Origin: Dryocosmus kuriphilus
Taxonomy: Eukaryota > Arthropoda > Insecta > Hymenoptera > Cynipidae
NCBI GenBank assembly: GCA_038277395.1
Contig: CM076194.1
Span: 131,039,230-131,103,229, forward strand
Direction of reading: 5' to 3'
DNA: 64,000 nt
The notes below the pieces were generated by a model. That model was given only the letters and a program-made list of their open reading frames with translations. It made no database searches and was not told the origin of the DNA. Shown piece after piece: positions 45,225 to 56,031 of this stretch (position 1 is its first letter; every line of letters begins with the position of its first letter). Made by a program: the position numbers and the translations under genes.

Positions 45225-45518
45225 TTAGAGAATACTAATTAAAAAGAGAGAAGAAGCTGAAACAAAACTCACTGTGTAATAATCCAGCACTTCTTTAATT
45301 TTATTAATTTTATTAAAGTATAAACCAGCAAGTGAATTAGTCAAGTTTTGCACTATGCTGGCAAACATTTCTCTAGCTTTAGAGACTAACTGATTAAACA
45401 CCAAGACAATATAGGGTATGAAGGCTCTAAAAGTCAAATCAACATCCATTTTAAAATTTATTCTCGGGTAAAATAACTTGCGTAAAGGAATAAACAATAA
45501 ATTGGTACATAATAACAA
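45225..45518 (-). CDS. ORF directly upstream of ffh, possibly part of the same insert
   Basis: A 97-codon frame whose stop lies 7 nt before the ffh start codon, on the same strand, as in a bacterial gene pair. The first ATG is about 23 codons in (MDVDLTFRAFIPYIVLVFNQ), and VSKAREMFASIVQNLTNSLA follows, with hydrophobic and amphipathic segments. I cannot name it. It may be the tail of a neighbouring endosymbiont gene or chance. The junction with host DNA probably lies at 45520-45600. Confidence 0.3.
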   Translation of the reverse strand: MLLCTNLLFIPLRKLFYPRINFKMDVDLTFRAFIPYIVLVFNQLVSKAREMFASIVQNLTNSLAGLYFNKINKIKEVLDYYTVSFVSASSLFLISIL

Positions 45519-45539
45519 ATTAAATTGCTAAATAAAGTA

Positions 45540-46244
45540 AGATATAAATGTTTTTGAATCTATCTTGTATAAAAATCTGTGATGTGATAAAATCCGTCTG
45601 TGATTCTAATATAGATAAACATTGAAAGTACAGTTTGTTTGACTTTCCATTATGTAAATAGATATAATGTTGTGGGGACCCCAAACGCTGGCAGCGCCAT
45701 ATTCTAGTGTGCTAAGGAGTGAGGGGAGAGAACTGCGCGTCTGCCTGGCCTGGCCAAGAGAGCACGGTGATGGGAGAAAGCTTCGTATATAGTATGCCAG
45801 GCTACATTTCCATTCGGTCCGTTGCGTGACGGTCGGCCGGTCGGTCGGTCGGTCGACCAATGATCGGCGCTCCCCTGTTCATTCCTCATGGAAAAGTGGA
45901 ACTAGCGTGCCTGCAGAATTATTAACTTCAAAAATTTTCAATTTTGATATTTTGGTCTGTTTTGCAACAAAGGACTCCTGGTGGAAGGGTCGGTCTACCC
46001 AGATCTTCTGGTAGCTGACCAGCTTGGGCAGCTTGAGCAGGGTACCCTGACCTAGTCAGTAGCGTGCCGACCGGTGCCATAAAGTCACCACTGCGGAGCT
46101 CAGAGAAATGGTGAGAACCTTGAGAAAAATCTGTTTCCTGTTTAAATTCCAAATTTTAAGCAAACAATATTTCAAAGGGGAAAAGTGAAGAAAATGTGGG
46201 AATGTGAGATGAGAAGACCTCTATGAAAAATATTGTTTTTTCTA
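45540..46244. other. GC-richer intergenic stretch with (GGTC)n
   Basis: 45690-45910 is markedly GC-richer than its surroundings and has GGTCGGTCGGTCGGTC at about 45838-45855, preceded by CGTTGCGTGACGGTCGGCCG. This could be a promoter-like CpG patch or a repeat. No gene is recognisable downstream on either strand. Confidence 0.35.
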
Positions 46245-46636
46245 CCCTGGTGGAAGTTGCAAAATGGATTTGAGTCCGTTTCAATCCAAACGACTCCGAA
46301 TGATTTCGACTGATTACGAATAAATGGCAAATCCGTTTCCGAAGCAAGGACTCATTCGGAATCGAAACAAAATCGATTCAAAATGTGTCCGTTCGATTAC
46401 GATCCATTCTTTTTGTGTCAGAATTGTTCTCTCCAAGTTCATTGCGATTGATTGTGTGTAGGTCCGAAGAAGCTCTTTATTCCGTCCGACTCAGTTAGAC
46501 AAGGCAATTTATGCCGAATGGCATCGAATGCTTCCGGTCCTGAATCCAATTGATTCCGAATAAATCTGAATAAAATTTTGATTCAGAGTCAAGCGGATTT
46601 ACTTGGAGTGAAATTCTACAGAAACTTTCACCAGGA
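46245..46636. mobile_element. 392-bp MITE with TA target duplication
   Basis: Left end CCCTGGTGGAAGTTGC and right end (complement) TCCTGGTGAAAGTTTC agree at 13 of 16 positions. TA flanks both sides (46243-46244 and 46637-46638), as in Tc1/mariner insertions. Inner sequence repeats GACTCCGAAT.GATT-like words on both strands, extending the inverted repeat loosely. No coding frame, so non-autonomous. Confidence 0.6.
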
Positions 46637-48218
46637 TACTAAACCAATAATAAATTGGTCTTTTTTCTAAATCGAAGGAGCCTCTTAAAAAATGTTGCGG
46701 GGGGGGGGGGCCTTCTCGTTTCTATTTGCGCCACTGTATTTTCTTCTTCTTTATCTCAATATTTGAAATAGGCTTTTAAAAAAAGGGAGATTCATAAACT
46801 GCTTCGATTAAAACGCCTTAGCTGTCTTCCTGGAGTCATTTTATATTCGCCTTTTTAATTTTAAGATAAAATTCTAATAATCCAAAGGAATTGTTATTTT
46901 GAAACATTCTTTAGTATTGTGAATGATAAAGTTTTAATGTTGGAGATTATTAAAAATTGAGTTCAGTTATTGCAAATATTGGTGCAATAAAACAATCAGC
47001 TCAATTCATTGGCCCAAATCCCCTGGAGCATCTTTGAGACTCGGCTTCACGACAGTTGGGATCTCGGTCATTCAAGGATAAAGCTCGGGATAAAGACTGG
47101 TAAAGCTACTTGAACGATTGCTGAAATTTGGTCGTACATACCGATAATGGATTGTTCGAAATTAGTCGAATCCGTGTCACGCGACCATAGTGAAATTATT
47201 AAAGCAAATTAGTCAGTAAAGAAAGAGATTTCCGTCCCTATTTCAAAACATTTCACCTAACATTGTACAAATGTACCTGCATATTCTGCGTTAATGAAAT
47301 CATCCTAGTATTCACTTCTAATCGAATGTAACTCACGGATTCTTTTATGCGTTCAAGCGAATGTAAATAAAAAAGTTATAAGCTCTCCTGAATTTCACAA
47401 CTTTTAATTAGATTAAAATTTATATTGAAGTATAATTGAAATTCATTTAGTGTAAAACGTGCTCTGATTTCGTAGTTTATACTTTGTTCAAACTTCGTTA
47501 GCGAAAGTTATAGATAATTTAAATTTTATCAACAGCCGCACATTTATAATTTCCATTCCGGCTTATGTTGAACACTCAAATTCAGCGTTGGGAACGTTAC
47601 TCAAGTTTTGAATTAATTAAAAATTTGGATGATTGTTGAATCTTATGTGAAATTTTCTGCTCATTCCCAAAATCGCGGGTGTTTCTTCTAAAGATGAGTC
47701 AATTTTGAGACATTCGCATTTTAATTATTTTTTTATGAATCTAGTAGCCCTCTTACGATTTTCACATTTTCAGATTTTTTATTCTGTACTCACTTAGAGC
47801 ATACATCTTTGAACAGAAAGTTCCTCTACCAGTTTTCGATTCCTTTAATTGTTAATGCAGAAAGTTAACAAGTATATCGAGAACGGCAGAAAAAATTAAA
47901 TGTACCGTTTCCTACGTGAATATTCATCTTATGAGAAAAAGTTTGAAACAAAAGTTTGACTACTCGATGAGGCGGAACATTTTGTAATATATAAGTTTTT
48001 GATAAAAGTGACGAATTTCGTGAACTCGAAGATTATATAGATGACAAAAGTGTGTTCAATGAATAAGGTGTAGTTTTTCTCGGCAAAAATTAATTTTATT
48101 GAATAATATCAAGAGACAAAAATTACTCGCTTCACCGAAAAATGTTACTTCTATCTTAAAACCTTCATTCAGATATTGATACTTACCAATTTAATGAAAA
48201 TTATAAAATACTTCAACT
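46637..48218. other. Intergenic sequence without recognised features
   Basis: Contains a G10 run at about 46699-46708 and otherwise A+T-rich sequence. No gene, RNA or transposon end identified. Confidence 0.45.
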
Positions 48219-48222
48219 TTAA

Positions 48223-51083
48223 CACTAGGGGTACTGAGGGCCGTCATTTGACGGTTTTCAATTTTAGTTTTGTAATTATGTCCGTAATTTTCAAAGTTGA
48301 TCTTTCGCGCCTCGTGACTTTCATTTATTTGTACCTTTGAATTTTTTTCTCGATTTTAAGATTTTTTTGTCAATGCGTTTTCAAAATATTGTATTGTTCA
48401 CCTACTTGTACCGCGACCCGTCAATTGACGGTATCGTGCGAGTGAATGACTTCCCTGGGAACTCTCGCTCCCTCTCTTCGTTGTGCGGGCGAATTACTGC
48501 GTAGGGCAGCGCTGGGCAAGTCGGAACGTGTCTGAACCGGCGAGCATCGCAGCGGCTGGTTCAACGGTGCTTACAGTAGTGCATTTATTCGCCATGGCCT
48601 CACGTCAGCGTACCTTGACAGAAGCGGAAACTTTACGAGTGCTTCAAGATATTTCTCCGGCGCATTCCGAAAATAAAGATGGTGCTGATCTGTCATCTGA
48701 GGATAAATCTTCTGATGAGTACATGCCAAGTCACTCATCAGATGGGTCTTCTGATGATAGTGAAGAAAATCGCACACAAGATGCTGGTTCGTTTGGTATG
48801 TAACATTTTGTATTGTCTATTTCTGTTCTAAACACGCAGTTCTTTGCTGGGCAAATTCGAAAGCGCATGTGTGACTTCTTTTTCAGGTATTTCAACAAAA
48901 AAACGCGAGCAACGCCGCACACAGAGTGCTGCTAGCCGCAGAGGTGCATCTACCAATAATCAAGGTTTGTAACTTTGTATAACGACTTTATTTGATTCAT
49001 CCTGGGAATTGAAATACACATGCTATTGCTAAATACAAAATTGTACTGTGATTACAGTTCAACCTTATGACCGTGGTAGAAGAGGCCGCTGTAACAGAGG
49101 TCGCATACCCAGCAGCCGTCCAGGCCGTGTCAGCGATGGTGAAGATAATGTCCTCCTTCCTCGGCACCGCCTGAACCAGCTGCGCAGCATCCTGGAAGAG
49201 CAAAAATAGGTGAGCATGAAATAAGCAAGGACGAAACAGTGTGGACAAGAATAAAAGCCATGTGTTACAGCGGGAAGACGTGGGAATCAGAATGTTTAGA
49301 GGGAGGCAGGAGGCCCCACTGGCTATGCCCGACGAAGTATGGACAAAGATTCTCCAGCTAGACCTGGAGGCTGTTTATTAGTGATGCACTCCTCCGTGCA
49401 ATAAAACAATACATTGAGAAGGAAGCAAGAAGGGTGACACAGGATACTTCTTGGACGATATCGCTGCAAGAATTGGATGCATTCTTGGCGATTTTGTACG
49501 CACGTGGAGCATATGGTGCACGCTCTATACGTCTCAATGCACTGTGGAAAAAATCATGGGGTCCACCATTCTTTTCTAAACCATGGCCCGTGACAGATTC
49601 AAGAAATACAGAAGTATCGTCGGTTTGATTATAAACAGACAACATCCTTGAGGAAGCAAACAGACAGGTTCAGCTTAGCCTCTGAAGTATAGTATAAATT
49701 CATTGATAATTACATAGCCTGCTACAAACCTACTCAAAATATAACTGTGGATGAGCAGCTTTTCCCTTCTAAGTGTCGCTGCCCTTTTACTCACTTCATG
49801 GCTAATAAACCAGACAAATATGGTATCAAGTATTGGGTTGCTACAGATGCTGAGAAAAGATATGTTCTGAATGCATTTCCTTACTTGGGGAAGTATGAAT
49901 CAAGGCCTGCAGATGAAAGTGCCGGAGAGTATGTCACGTTGCGCCTTCTAGAGCCATTCCTAGGCAAAGGACGAAACGTCACTACAGAAAATTTCTTTAC
50001 GTCTGTCTCTCTGGCCAAAGCACTGAAGGAAGAAAGTACTATAATCTTGTAGGGACTCTAAACAAATATAGGAGAGAAGTGCCACCCTCCTTCCAGAAGG
50101 CCAAGGACCCGCTGCATAGTTCAGTTATTTATAAGACAGGTGATATCACACTTACATCTTACCAAAGAAAAACTTCCAAGAATGTTCTGGTCCTCAGCAG
50201 TCTACATACAGGGATTACTGTGGATGAAACATCTGAAAAGAAAAAACCAGAATCAATTTTATTTTAAATACCATAAAGGCTGGCGTGGATAGCGTCGACC
50301 AGATGTGTCGCAGGTACAGCGTTAGGTCCATGTCACGTCGCTGGTCACTGCACGTATTCTTCAATATCCTAGACTTCGCCATGATCAATGCCCATACTTT
50401 GCACAGACTTGTGTTTGGTTCTGAAATCAGCCGGCGCAAATTCATCCTACAGGTTTTTGAGGAGTTGGCTGAACCTTACGCATCAAGCAGGCCAAGCAAG
50501 ATGAATGATAATAGACCTGATGTTCCTCACAATGCTGATGGACCTCGAAAGCAGTGTCAGGCGAGATTCTCCAACAAGAATGGAAAAAAATCAACATGTG
50601 ATGCATGCAACAAATATATGTGTGGAAAATGTGTGAGTGACCGTAAAGTGAGCCAAGGGTCTGAACAAAATCAATAATAGTGCCTTACTTACCTGTGGTC
50701 ATAAATTTTATCTTTTTCTTCTTAAACTTTTTGCAGTATAACATTCATTTTTAATACTTCTTATCACACATCCGGCAAAAATATTCTAATAATAACGGTG
50801 GGCTTTTATACAATTTATAATTTCATACGTGTTTATTAACGCTAAATAAATTTTTATACAGAACTTACTATCCTTCGTGTTTTGACCTAACTATTTTTTA
50901 CAGTGTATCATCAGCTGTGGTGGCCATAAGAGTTGTAAGCCTTAAAATACACTTGTAGCAATAGAAGTAAAAAATATCAAAATCTATCACCTTATAAAAG
51001 CTTTACATATGAAAAAACAGATAACCATCAAATGAAGGCTCACCGTACCCGGAGGAGGGCCGGTCAGTCCAGTACCCCTAGTG
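48223..51083 (+). mobile_element. piggyBac DNA transposon
   Basis: TTAA flanks both ends (48219-48222 and 51084-51087), the fixed piggyBac target duplication. Terminal inverted repeats are CACTAGGGGTACTG (48223-48236; complement at 51070-51083). Sub-terminal palindromes CCGTCATTTGACGG (48240-48253) and CCGTCAATTGACGG (about 48418-48431) lie near the left end. Inside is a plus-strand DDE_Tnp_1_7 transposase gene with breaks, so the copy could move only with help. The intact ends and duplication suggest a fairly recent insertion. Confidence 0.93.
48594..50677 (+). pseudogene. piggyBac transposase, probably with two introns
   Basis: Start ATG 48594 in GCCATGG (MASRQRTLTEAETL), then an acidic Ser-rich leader. 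Introns are likely at 48796-48886 (GTATGT..TTTCAG) and 48965-49057 (GTTTGT..TTACAG); splicing both keeps the frame. A frameshift near 49200 follows. Then come the N-terminal transposase domain (AIKQYIEKEA, LDAFLAILYARGAYGA), the core with TVDEQLFPSKCRC (first Asp), TTENFFTS (normally DNFFTS, so the second Asp is Glu) and GVDSVDQMCRRYS (third Asp region), with stops at about 49378, 49627, 50050 and 50265. The end is a Cys-rich finger (STCDACNKYMCGKC). The enzyme would excise and insert at TTAA. Confidence 0.85.
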
Positions 51084-51087
51084 TTAA

Positions 51088-51357
51088 TCCATAATAGCTC
51101 CGTAAATTTTGATTTATGTCTGGGGACAAGAATCATATCCATATTTTGAAAAGGCACTAAAACTTTGGCATTCGTAAATTAATGAAAAAGTATTAACTTT
51201 CTAAGCTAGAAGCAATAATAAATGTACGTTCTCAGCTTCTAATTGCAGTAGAAGCTTATAGTAAAGATAAATAATTTTCAAAAATTTTGATTAACTAAAT
51301 GAAATCGTTAACATTTTTGTGATATTTATACTTTATTTAGTAGCACAGTCTCTTTTT
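51088..51357. other. Flank between piggyBac and the next repeat
   Basis: A+T-rich sequence with no recognised feature. Confidence 0.4.
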
Positions 51358-51600
51358 ACATTCTCATCAGAGAAGGTATTAAATTTGTGTAAAATTTGAC
51401 CTCCCTTTTCCCCGTTTTTGTCAAACCTCGAAGTTTTGAGACTTCTGAATACAAAAAAATGGTTTTCGTGATTGTGTCTGTCTGTCCGTCGTCTGTAGTC
51501 TGTCTGCTAGCACGATAACTTTCGAAGGAATTGGCTGATTGGATTGGCCTTTGGTATAATCTTAAAGTATCAAAAAGTCAGGTTCGTTATCCAGCCATTT
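51358..51600 (+). repeat. Dispersed copy of the hairpin-repeat lead
   Basis: ACATTCTCATCAGAGAAGGT, then TTTGTGTAAAATTTGACC, TCTGTCTGTCCGTCGTCTGT and ACGATAACTTTCGAAGGAAT repeat the order of blocks at the start of the units at 19.8-22.4 kb. The (GTTGTC)n and the GC-rich 3' end are absent; sequence beyond about 51600 has drifted. Confidence 0.65.
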
Positions 51601-52828
51601 TAGACGGAAATTAAAAAAATTCGAGCATTTTCAAAAATTTTGAAACCATTTTTTTAAGATTTAAACATTTTATGCACCTCTTCATTTTAATCTAAAATTC
51701 GAACAATTTATCTTCATGGCATCTTTTTCCAAAAGAAAATTCACTGAGTTATAGCTTTCCTTTGAACATTTTTTCGTAGAAGCTTTTTTTTTAAATATAG
51801 AAAATGGTATTAGGTTACTGAAAATTTAACTATTAGACCAAACGACACGAGCTACAGACAAAAGTTAAGAAAGAAAAATTATTGCTTTTAAGAGGCCGTA
51901 TAACTTTACATATTTTGAAACATTTTTTCATACAACTCATCGTTTTCTTTTTGTTTCCCATTTAAGTTCAAGCTATATCGATGCTTTTAAATTTTTTTTC
52001 GTAATATTAAAGCACGTCATAAATAGTTAACCCCAGACTCCTCCTTCAATATTTTCAAATGGCATAGACAATTTTGAATTGCTTTATAATTATATTTTAA
52101 AAAATCATTCAACTATATTTAAAAACTATTGGAATTTTTTTATAAAAATGTTGGGAAATACCACCAATTATTTTGAAATATCTTGAAAATACTTTAAATT
52201 CTTTAAAATCATTTGATATTCCCTAAAATTCTACGACATAGTTTATAGTACCTTAAAATCACCTAAAATTTGTCGAAATCTCTTAAAACCTTTAATTTTC
52301 CACAATATACCTTCAATTCCAAGGAAACCATTAAACTTTCACGAGATCTTTGAAAGATCAAAACTTTTTTTTTAAATCCTTTAAAATTCCATTATAACAT
52401 TTAAAATCTCTCAAAATATGTCGAAATCCCTTTAAATTCAATGGAATTCAGTAAAATTACAGGTTAAACATTAAAATACTCCAAATCACTTTTAACTCGC
52501 GATCTGACTTTAAAATCTCTTAAAGCCCCTTAAAATCTATAAAAATTCATAAGAGCATATTCAAATCCCTTAAAATTTCACGACCAACTTAAAAATAACT
52601 CAAAATCATTTTAATCTCTCGGACGAACCTTATGATCCCTCAAAATCGCTTACAATCAGTAAAAGTCCCTAGAAACACTTTGAAAATATTTCAATTCCAA
52701 TGGCAAACTTTAAAATTCCTAAAAATCTCTTTAAATTCCAATAAAAACTTTTAAATCCTTCAGAATTACTTAAAATTCGACAAACAGCCTTAAAATTCCA
52801 AGAAAAACTTGAAAATAACTCAGAATCA
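51601..52828. repeat. Degenerate CTTAAAAT-type repeats
   Basis: From about 52140 to 52828, words like CCTTAAAATC, CTTAAAATCCC, AAATTCCAA and TTTAAAATCTCT recur every 15-40 bp without a fixed period, resembling an old short satellite. The first 500 bp has no recognised feature. Confidence 0.5.
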
Positions 52829-52831
52829 CTC

Positions 52832-52877
<46 letters not shown>

Positions 52878-53159
52878 TATTATGGGCCCACCTCCTCCCA
52901 CAGGTACTCATGACCCGGTCCTTCGCTACCAAACACGGTCGCGAACGCGGTAAGTGCTTAGTAGATTCGTTTGTGTCAGATGCGGTTTCAGAAATTATTC
53001 TGCTTTCGCATTCGTCAAATAATTAAAATAATCCTGCTCTGGACCATGAAGCATCGCAGCTTTTTCTCAGGCGTAAAGTGATGCCTGAAGTATGAGGTGT
53101 TTTTCTGAATTGAGGAAATTCACAAATGTCTCAAACAGACGCCCGAAGAACCATTGCTT

Positions 53160-53195
<36 letters not shown>

Positions 53196-53669
53196 GAACA
53201 ATGCTCCCTTACAGGCAACATTATCACAGACATTTTTCCTCAGTTCTTTTTTAGTATTATAAATTTCAAGCGATATTGCTTATCCGAGGTGCCAAGGGGG
53301 CAAAAGCACTCCCCAAAGGGAGAGATAGCGAGAGAAAGAAAGTCAGAGACATCCCTGGGATTGGAAACCAGAGCATTCGTCAAGATTTTTTAAACCAGCA
53401 TCTGAGACAAACGACTCAATTAATATAATAATATTTCGAGCGGTGGACAATACACGCAACTTCACAAAAGTACACGGACATACACGACACGATAGCGAAC
53501 ATAATAATAACAATAATAACAAGAAAAAAAATATATAAAAGTCACAAGACATGATAATAAAACTAAATAAAACTCTGTCAAAAAAATTCTTAAAAATATT
53601 AAAAATGCATAACGTGGGGTTGTCAACTTTTAAAGTGTACGTGGGATAGCCTTTTTTTACAGAAGACGA

Positions 53670-54020
53670 TTAGCCGCTATCATTGGTAACACCCATAAAA
53701 CTCCGAACGATGTGGCAGGTGTTAAACAATATCGCCTTCCGTACAAGATGTAAAAATTTCCCAGCTCCCAGTTCTTCCTTGTGATGGATGCATCTCACGT
53801 GAAAGGTCCCTGTGGAGGAGATTACTACCGGGTGAAGGGCGACCTTCTTCACCCTCCACACAGCCATGATCTCCTGCCGCAACTCCGCATACTTCTGGAT
53901 CTTCTCAGTGTATCCAAGTTGGATATTGTGGTTTAAGGGAACACTAATGTCAATAATTCTGACATGTTCCTCATGTTTGTTCCACCAGAGGACATCTGGG
54001 CGATTATGCCTGACCAGGTG
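53670..54020 (-). pseudogene. Restriction-like endonuclease and C-terminus, copy 1
   Basis: The minus strand reads NRPDVLWWNKHEEHVRIIDI then SVPLNHNIQLGYTEKIQKYA, with PD and the later Asp spaced as in the PD-(D/E)XK nuclease of RLE LINEs. RQEIMAVWRVKKVALHPVVI and HLVRKAILFNTCHIVRSFMG follow to the stop. Unlike copy 3 the PD pair is intact. The domain nicks target DNA to prime reverse transcription. Without RT upstream it is not functional alone. Confidence 0.75.
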
Positions 54021-54118
54021 AAGTACCCTGAAAGACGCAAGCTCTCTTCATTGAGCTCTTCAATCGAGTCCGCAAGGGCCTGGTCCGCCGGATGAAGCCC
54101 TAAAGACTGAAGACTATG

Positions 54119-55012
54119 TTACAGTCTTCGTTCCACATCCCCCGGGTCCAGCTCCTGGCCATTTGTAGCGTCTTGTATTTCAGGCAGAATCTCCCGCTCG
54201 ACCGCCTCCATGGGGCTCATTTCGGCGAGCGCAAGTTGTTGTTGCACTCGCCTCTTGACGTTTTCAATTTCGACCACGGAAAGGAGCTTACGACGCTCAA
54301 TTGAGCGGAATTGGTCAGCTAGATGTTGAGGGGTCACCCTCGAAGCCAAATCCGGATGAAGACCTATGAAGAGACGATGCTGCTCATACGTCACAACGCC
54401 CCCGCCGAAAAAAGCTTCTAAGTGACATCTGACCACATCCTTATTCATAGATTTCCACGATATCCGCTTTCTGGTCTGTGTACCCACCTGTTGTTGTTGG
54501 AGTGCGGTTTCAACCTCAGATTTTATTCGGCTGATGGTTCTTCTGTGCAGGAAATTCTCCTGCGATACCAAAAGTGTTCTCCGACTAAGGTCATCTCCTG
54601 TTACTGTCGGTAATTCCGGAAATCTCGCCACAAATTTTCGGCGAAAGGCAATGCCGTCCTATAAAGCAGTGGTCGCACCTAACTCATTTTCAAATTTGCA
54701 GCGCATCAAATACTCATCATGCTGAGGTTGAAAGTTGATGCGCTGCTGCGACATTTCTGCTGAAGTGATCGGACGTTCAGTATCGTCCGAAGCATCATCA
54801 GCAGTTGTGCCTGGTGACATGGCACCTGTCGCCTTTTGCCGATGTTCTAGCTGGACAGAATTTTCTTCGGGTGACATGGACCGAGTTGCCTGTCCATCAC
54901 GCAACTCGCCATGTTCATCCCTAATATTTACACCCCCATCGGTGTTATTAGGGGGGACCTGGCGATCTTCGGGTAGCGACCACTGCTTCATAAACTTCTT
55001 AAAATTTTCCAT
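54119..55012 (-). pseudogene. N-terminal region of RLE LINE protein, copy 1
   Basis: Two frames: 55012-54659 (MENFKKFMKQWSLPEDRQV, MSPEENSVQLEHRQKATGAM) and 54631-54119 (MARFPELPTVTGDDLSRRTL, KRISWKSMNKDVVRCHLEAF, VERRL at the end). They align with 60028-59729 and 59841-59080 of copy 3. The function of this region is not known to me. It sits where R2-clade proteins carry DNA-binding fingers, but no C2H2 pattern is visible. Confidence 0.65.
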
Positions 55013-55120
55013 AAGGGTTTTTGTTAGCTAGGGAAAGGGAGGTCCGCCCCCGCAGAGCCCCGCATACGAGGGTAAGATCTAAATACTCTAGGAGACGACC
55101 CTTATCCTAGAGACTCCGTT

Positions 55121-55770
55121 TTTATTATTATTATTATTATTATTACTAGCCCACCTCCTCCCACAGGTACTCATGACCCGGTACTTTGCTACTAGACACG
55201 GTCGCGAATGCGGCAAGTGCTTAGTAGATTTGTTGGTGTCAGATGCGGTTTCAAAAATTATTTTGCTTACGCATTCGTCAAATAAATAATATAGTCCTGC
55301 TCTGGACCATGAAGCATTGCAGCTTTTGCTCAGGCTTAGGGATGCCTGAAGTATAAGGTGTTATTCTGAATAGAGGAAATTCACAAATGAATCAGACAGA
55401 CGCCCAAAGAATCATTGCTTGTTTGTTTTTTTTTTACAAGCAACGAGTTCCATCAAGCGACTCCGGATTAAACGGCACGTGTTCAGCAGTGTCGCCTTCT
55501 GTATAAGTTATAAACATTTCCCAGCTCACAAGCCTTCCAAGTGTTGGATGCGTCTCGGGTGCACGTTCCTTGTGCAGGAGACCACGACCGGGTGAAGGGT
55601 GACCATCTTCACTCACCACACGGCCATGATCGCCCGCCTCAACTCCGCATATTCCTGGATCTTCTCAGTGTATTGAAGTTGAATGTTGTTTTCTAAGGGA
55701 ACACTGATGTCAATGATCCTAACATGGTCATCGCAATTGTTCCACCAGAGGACGTCCGGTCAAAAAATAT
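55121..55770 (-). mobile_element. RLE LINE copy 2, 5'-truncated fragment
   Basis: Contains (TTA)n at 55124-55145, the 3' UTR (CCACCTCCTCCCACAGGTAC, GTGCTTAGTAGATT, GACCATGAAGCAT, matching 52880-53160) and a C-terminal coding piece (55434-55770, with the same GACCGGGTGAAGGGTGACC block as the other copies). It joins abruptly to the 3' UTR of copy 3 at about 55770. It is either a truncated insertion or a duplicated 3' end of copy 3. Confidence 0.7.
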
Positions 55771-56031
55771 CAAAAATGGCACCTGAGACAAACGATTCTA
55801 AAAATATAATATTACGAGCGGTGGACGACACACACAACTTCACAAACGTACACGGACATACACGACACGATAGCGAAAACAATAGTAACAATAACAATAA
55901 CGACAACATCAATAAGAACTTCAAAGAAATTTTTTTTTAATAACTAAAAGAATAAATAAAAGTCAAATAAATATTAAGAAACAAAATAAATAAATAAATA
56001 AAAATAAAAATGCTATAACATGTCAGCATCT

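Larger units (their letters stand above)
52829..55120 (-). mobile_element. RLE-type LINE copy 1, internally deleted
   Basis: Minus strand: 5' end near 55117, N-terminal coding region (55012-54119), a direct junction near 54030 to the endonuclease/C-terminal region (54020-53670), 3' UTR, and a (TAA)n tail (52829-52877 on the plus strand as ATT repeats). The RT, about 2.6 kb in copy 3, is missing. The 5' end abuts the TAA repeat that is the tail of copy 2. Class: LINE with restriction-like endonuclease, R2/R4/Dong/Hero-like. Confidence 0.8.

Noticed and set aside
52829..52877. (ATT)n as an independent microsatellite
   Set aside because: The same sequence follows the 3' UTR in two copies, so it is the LINE tail.
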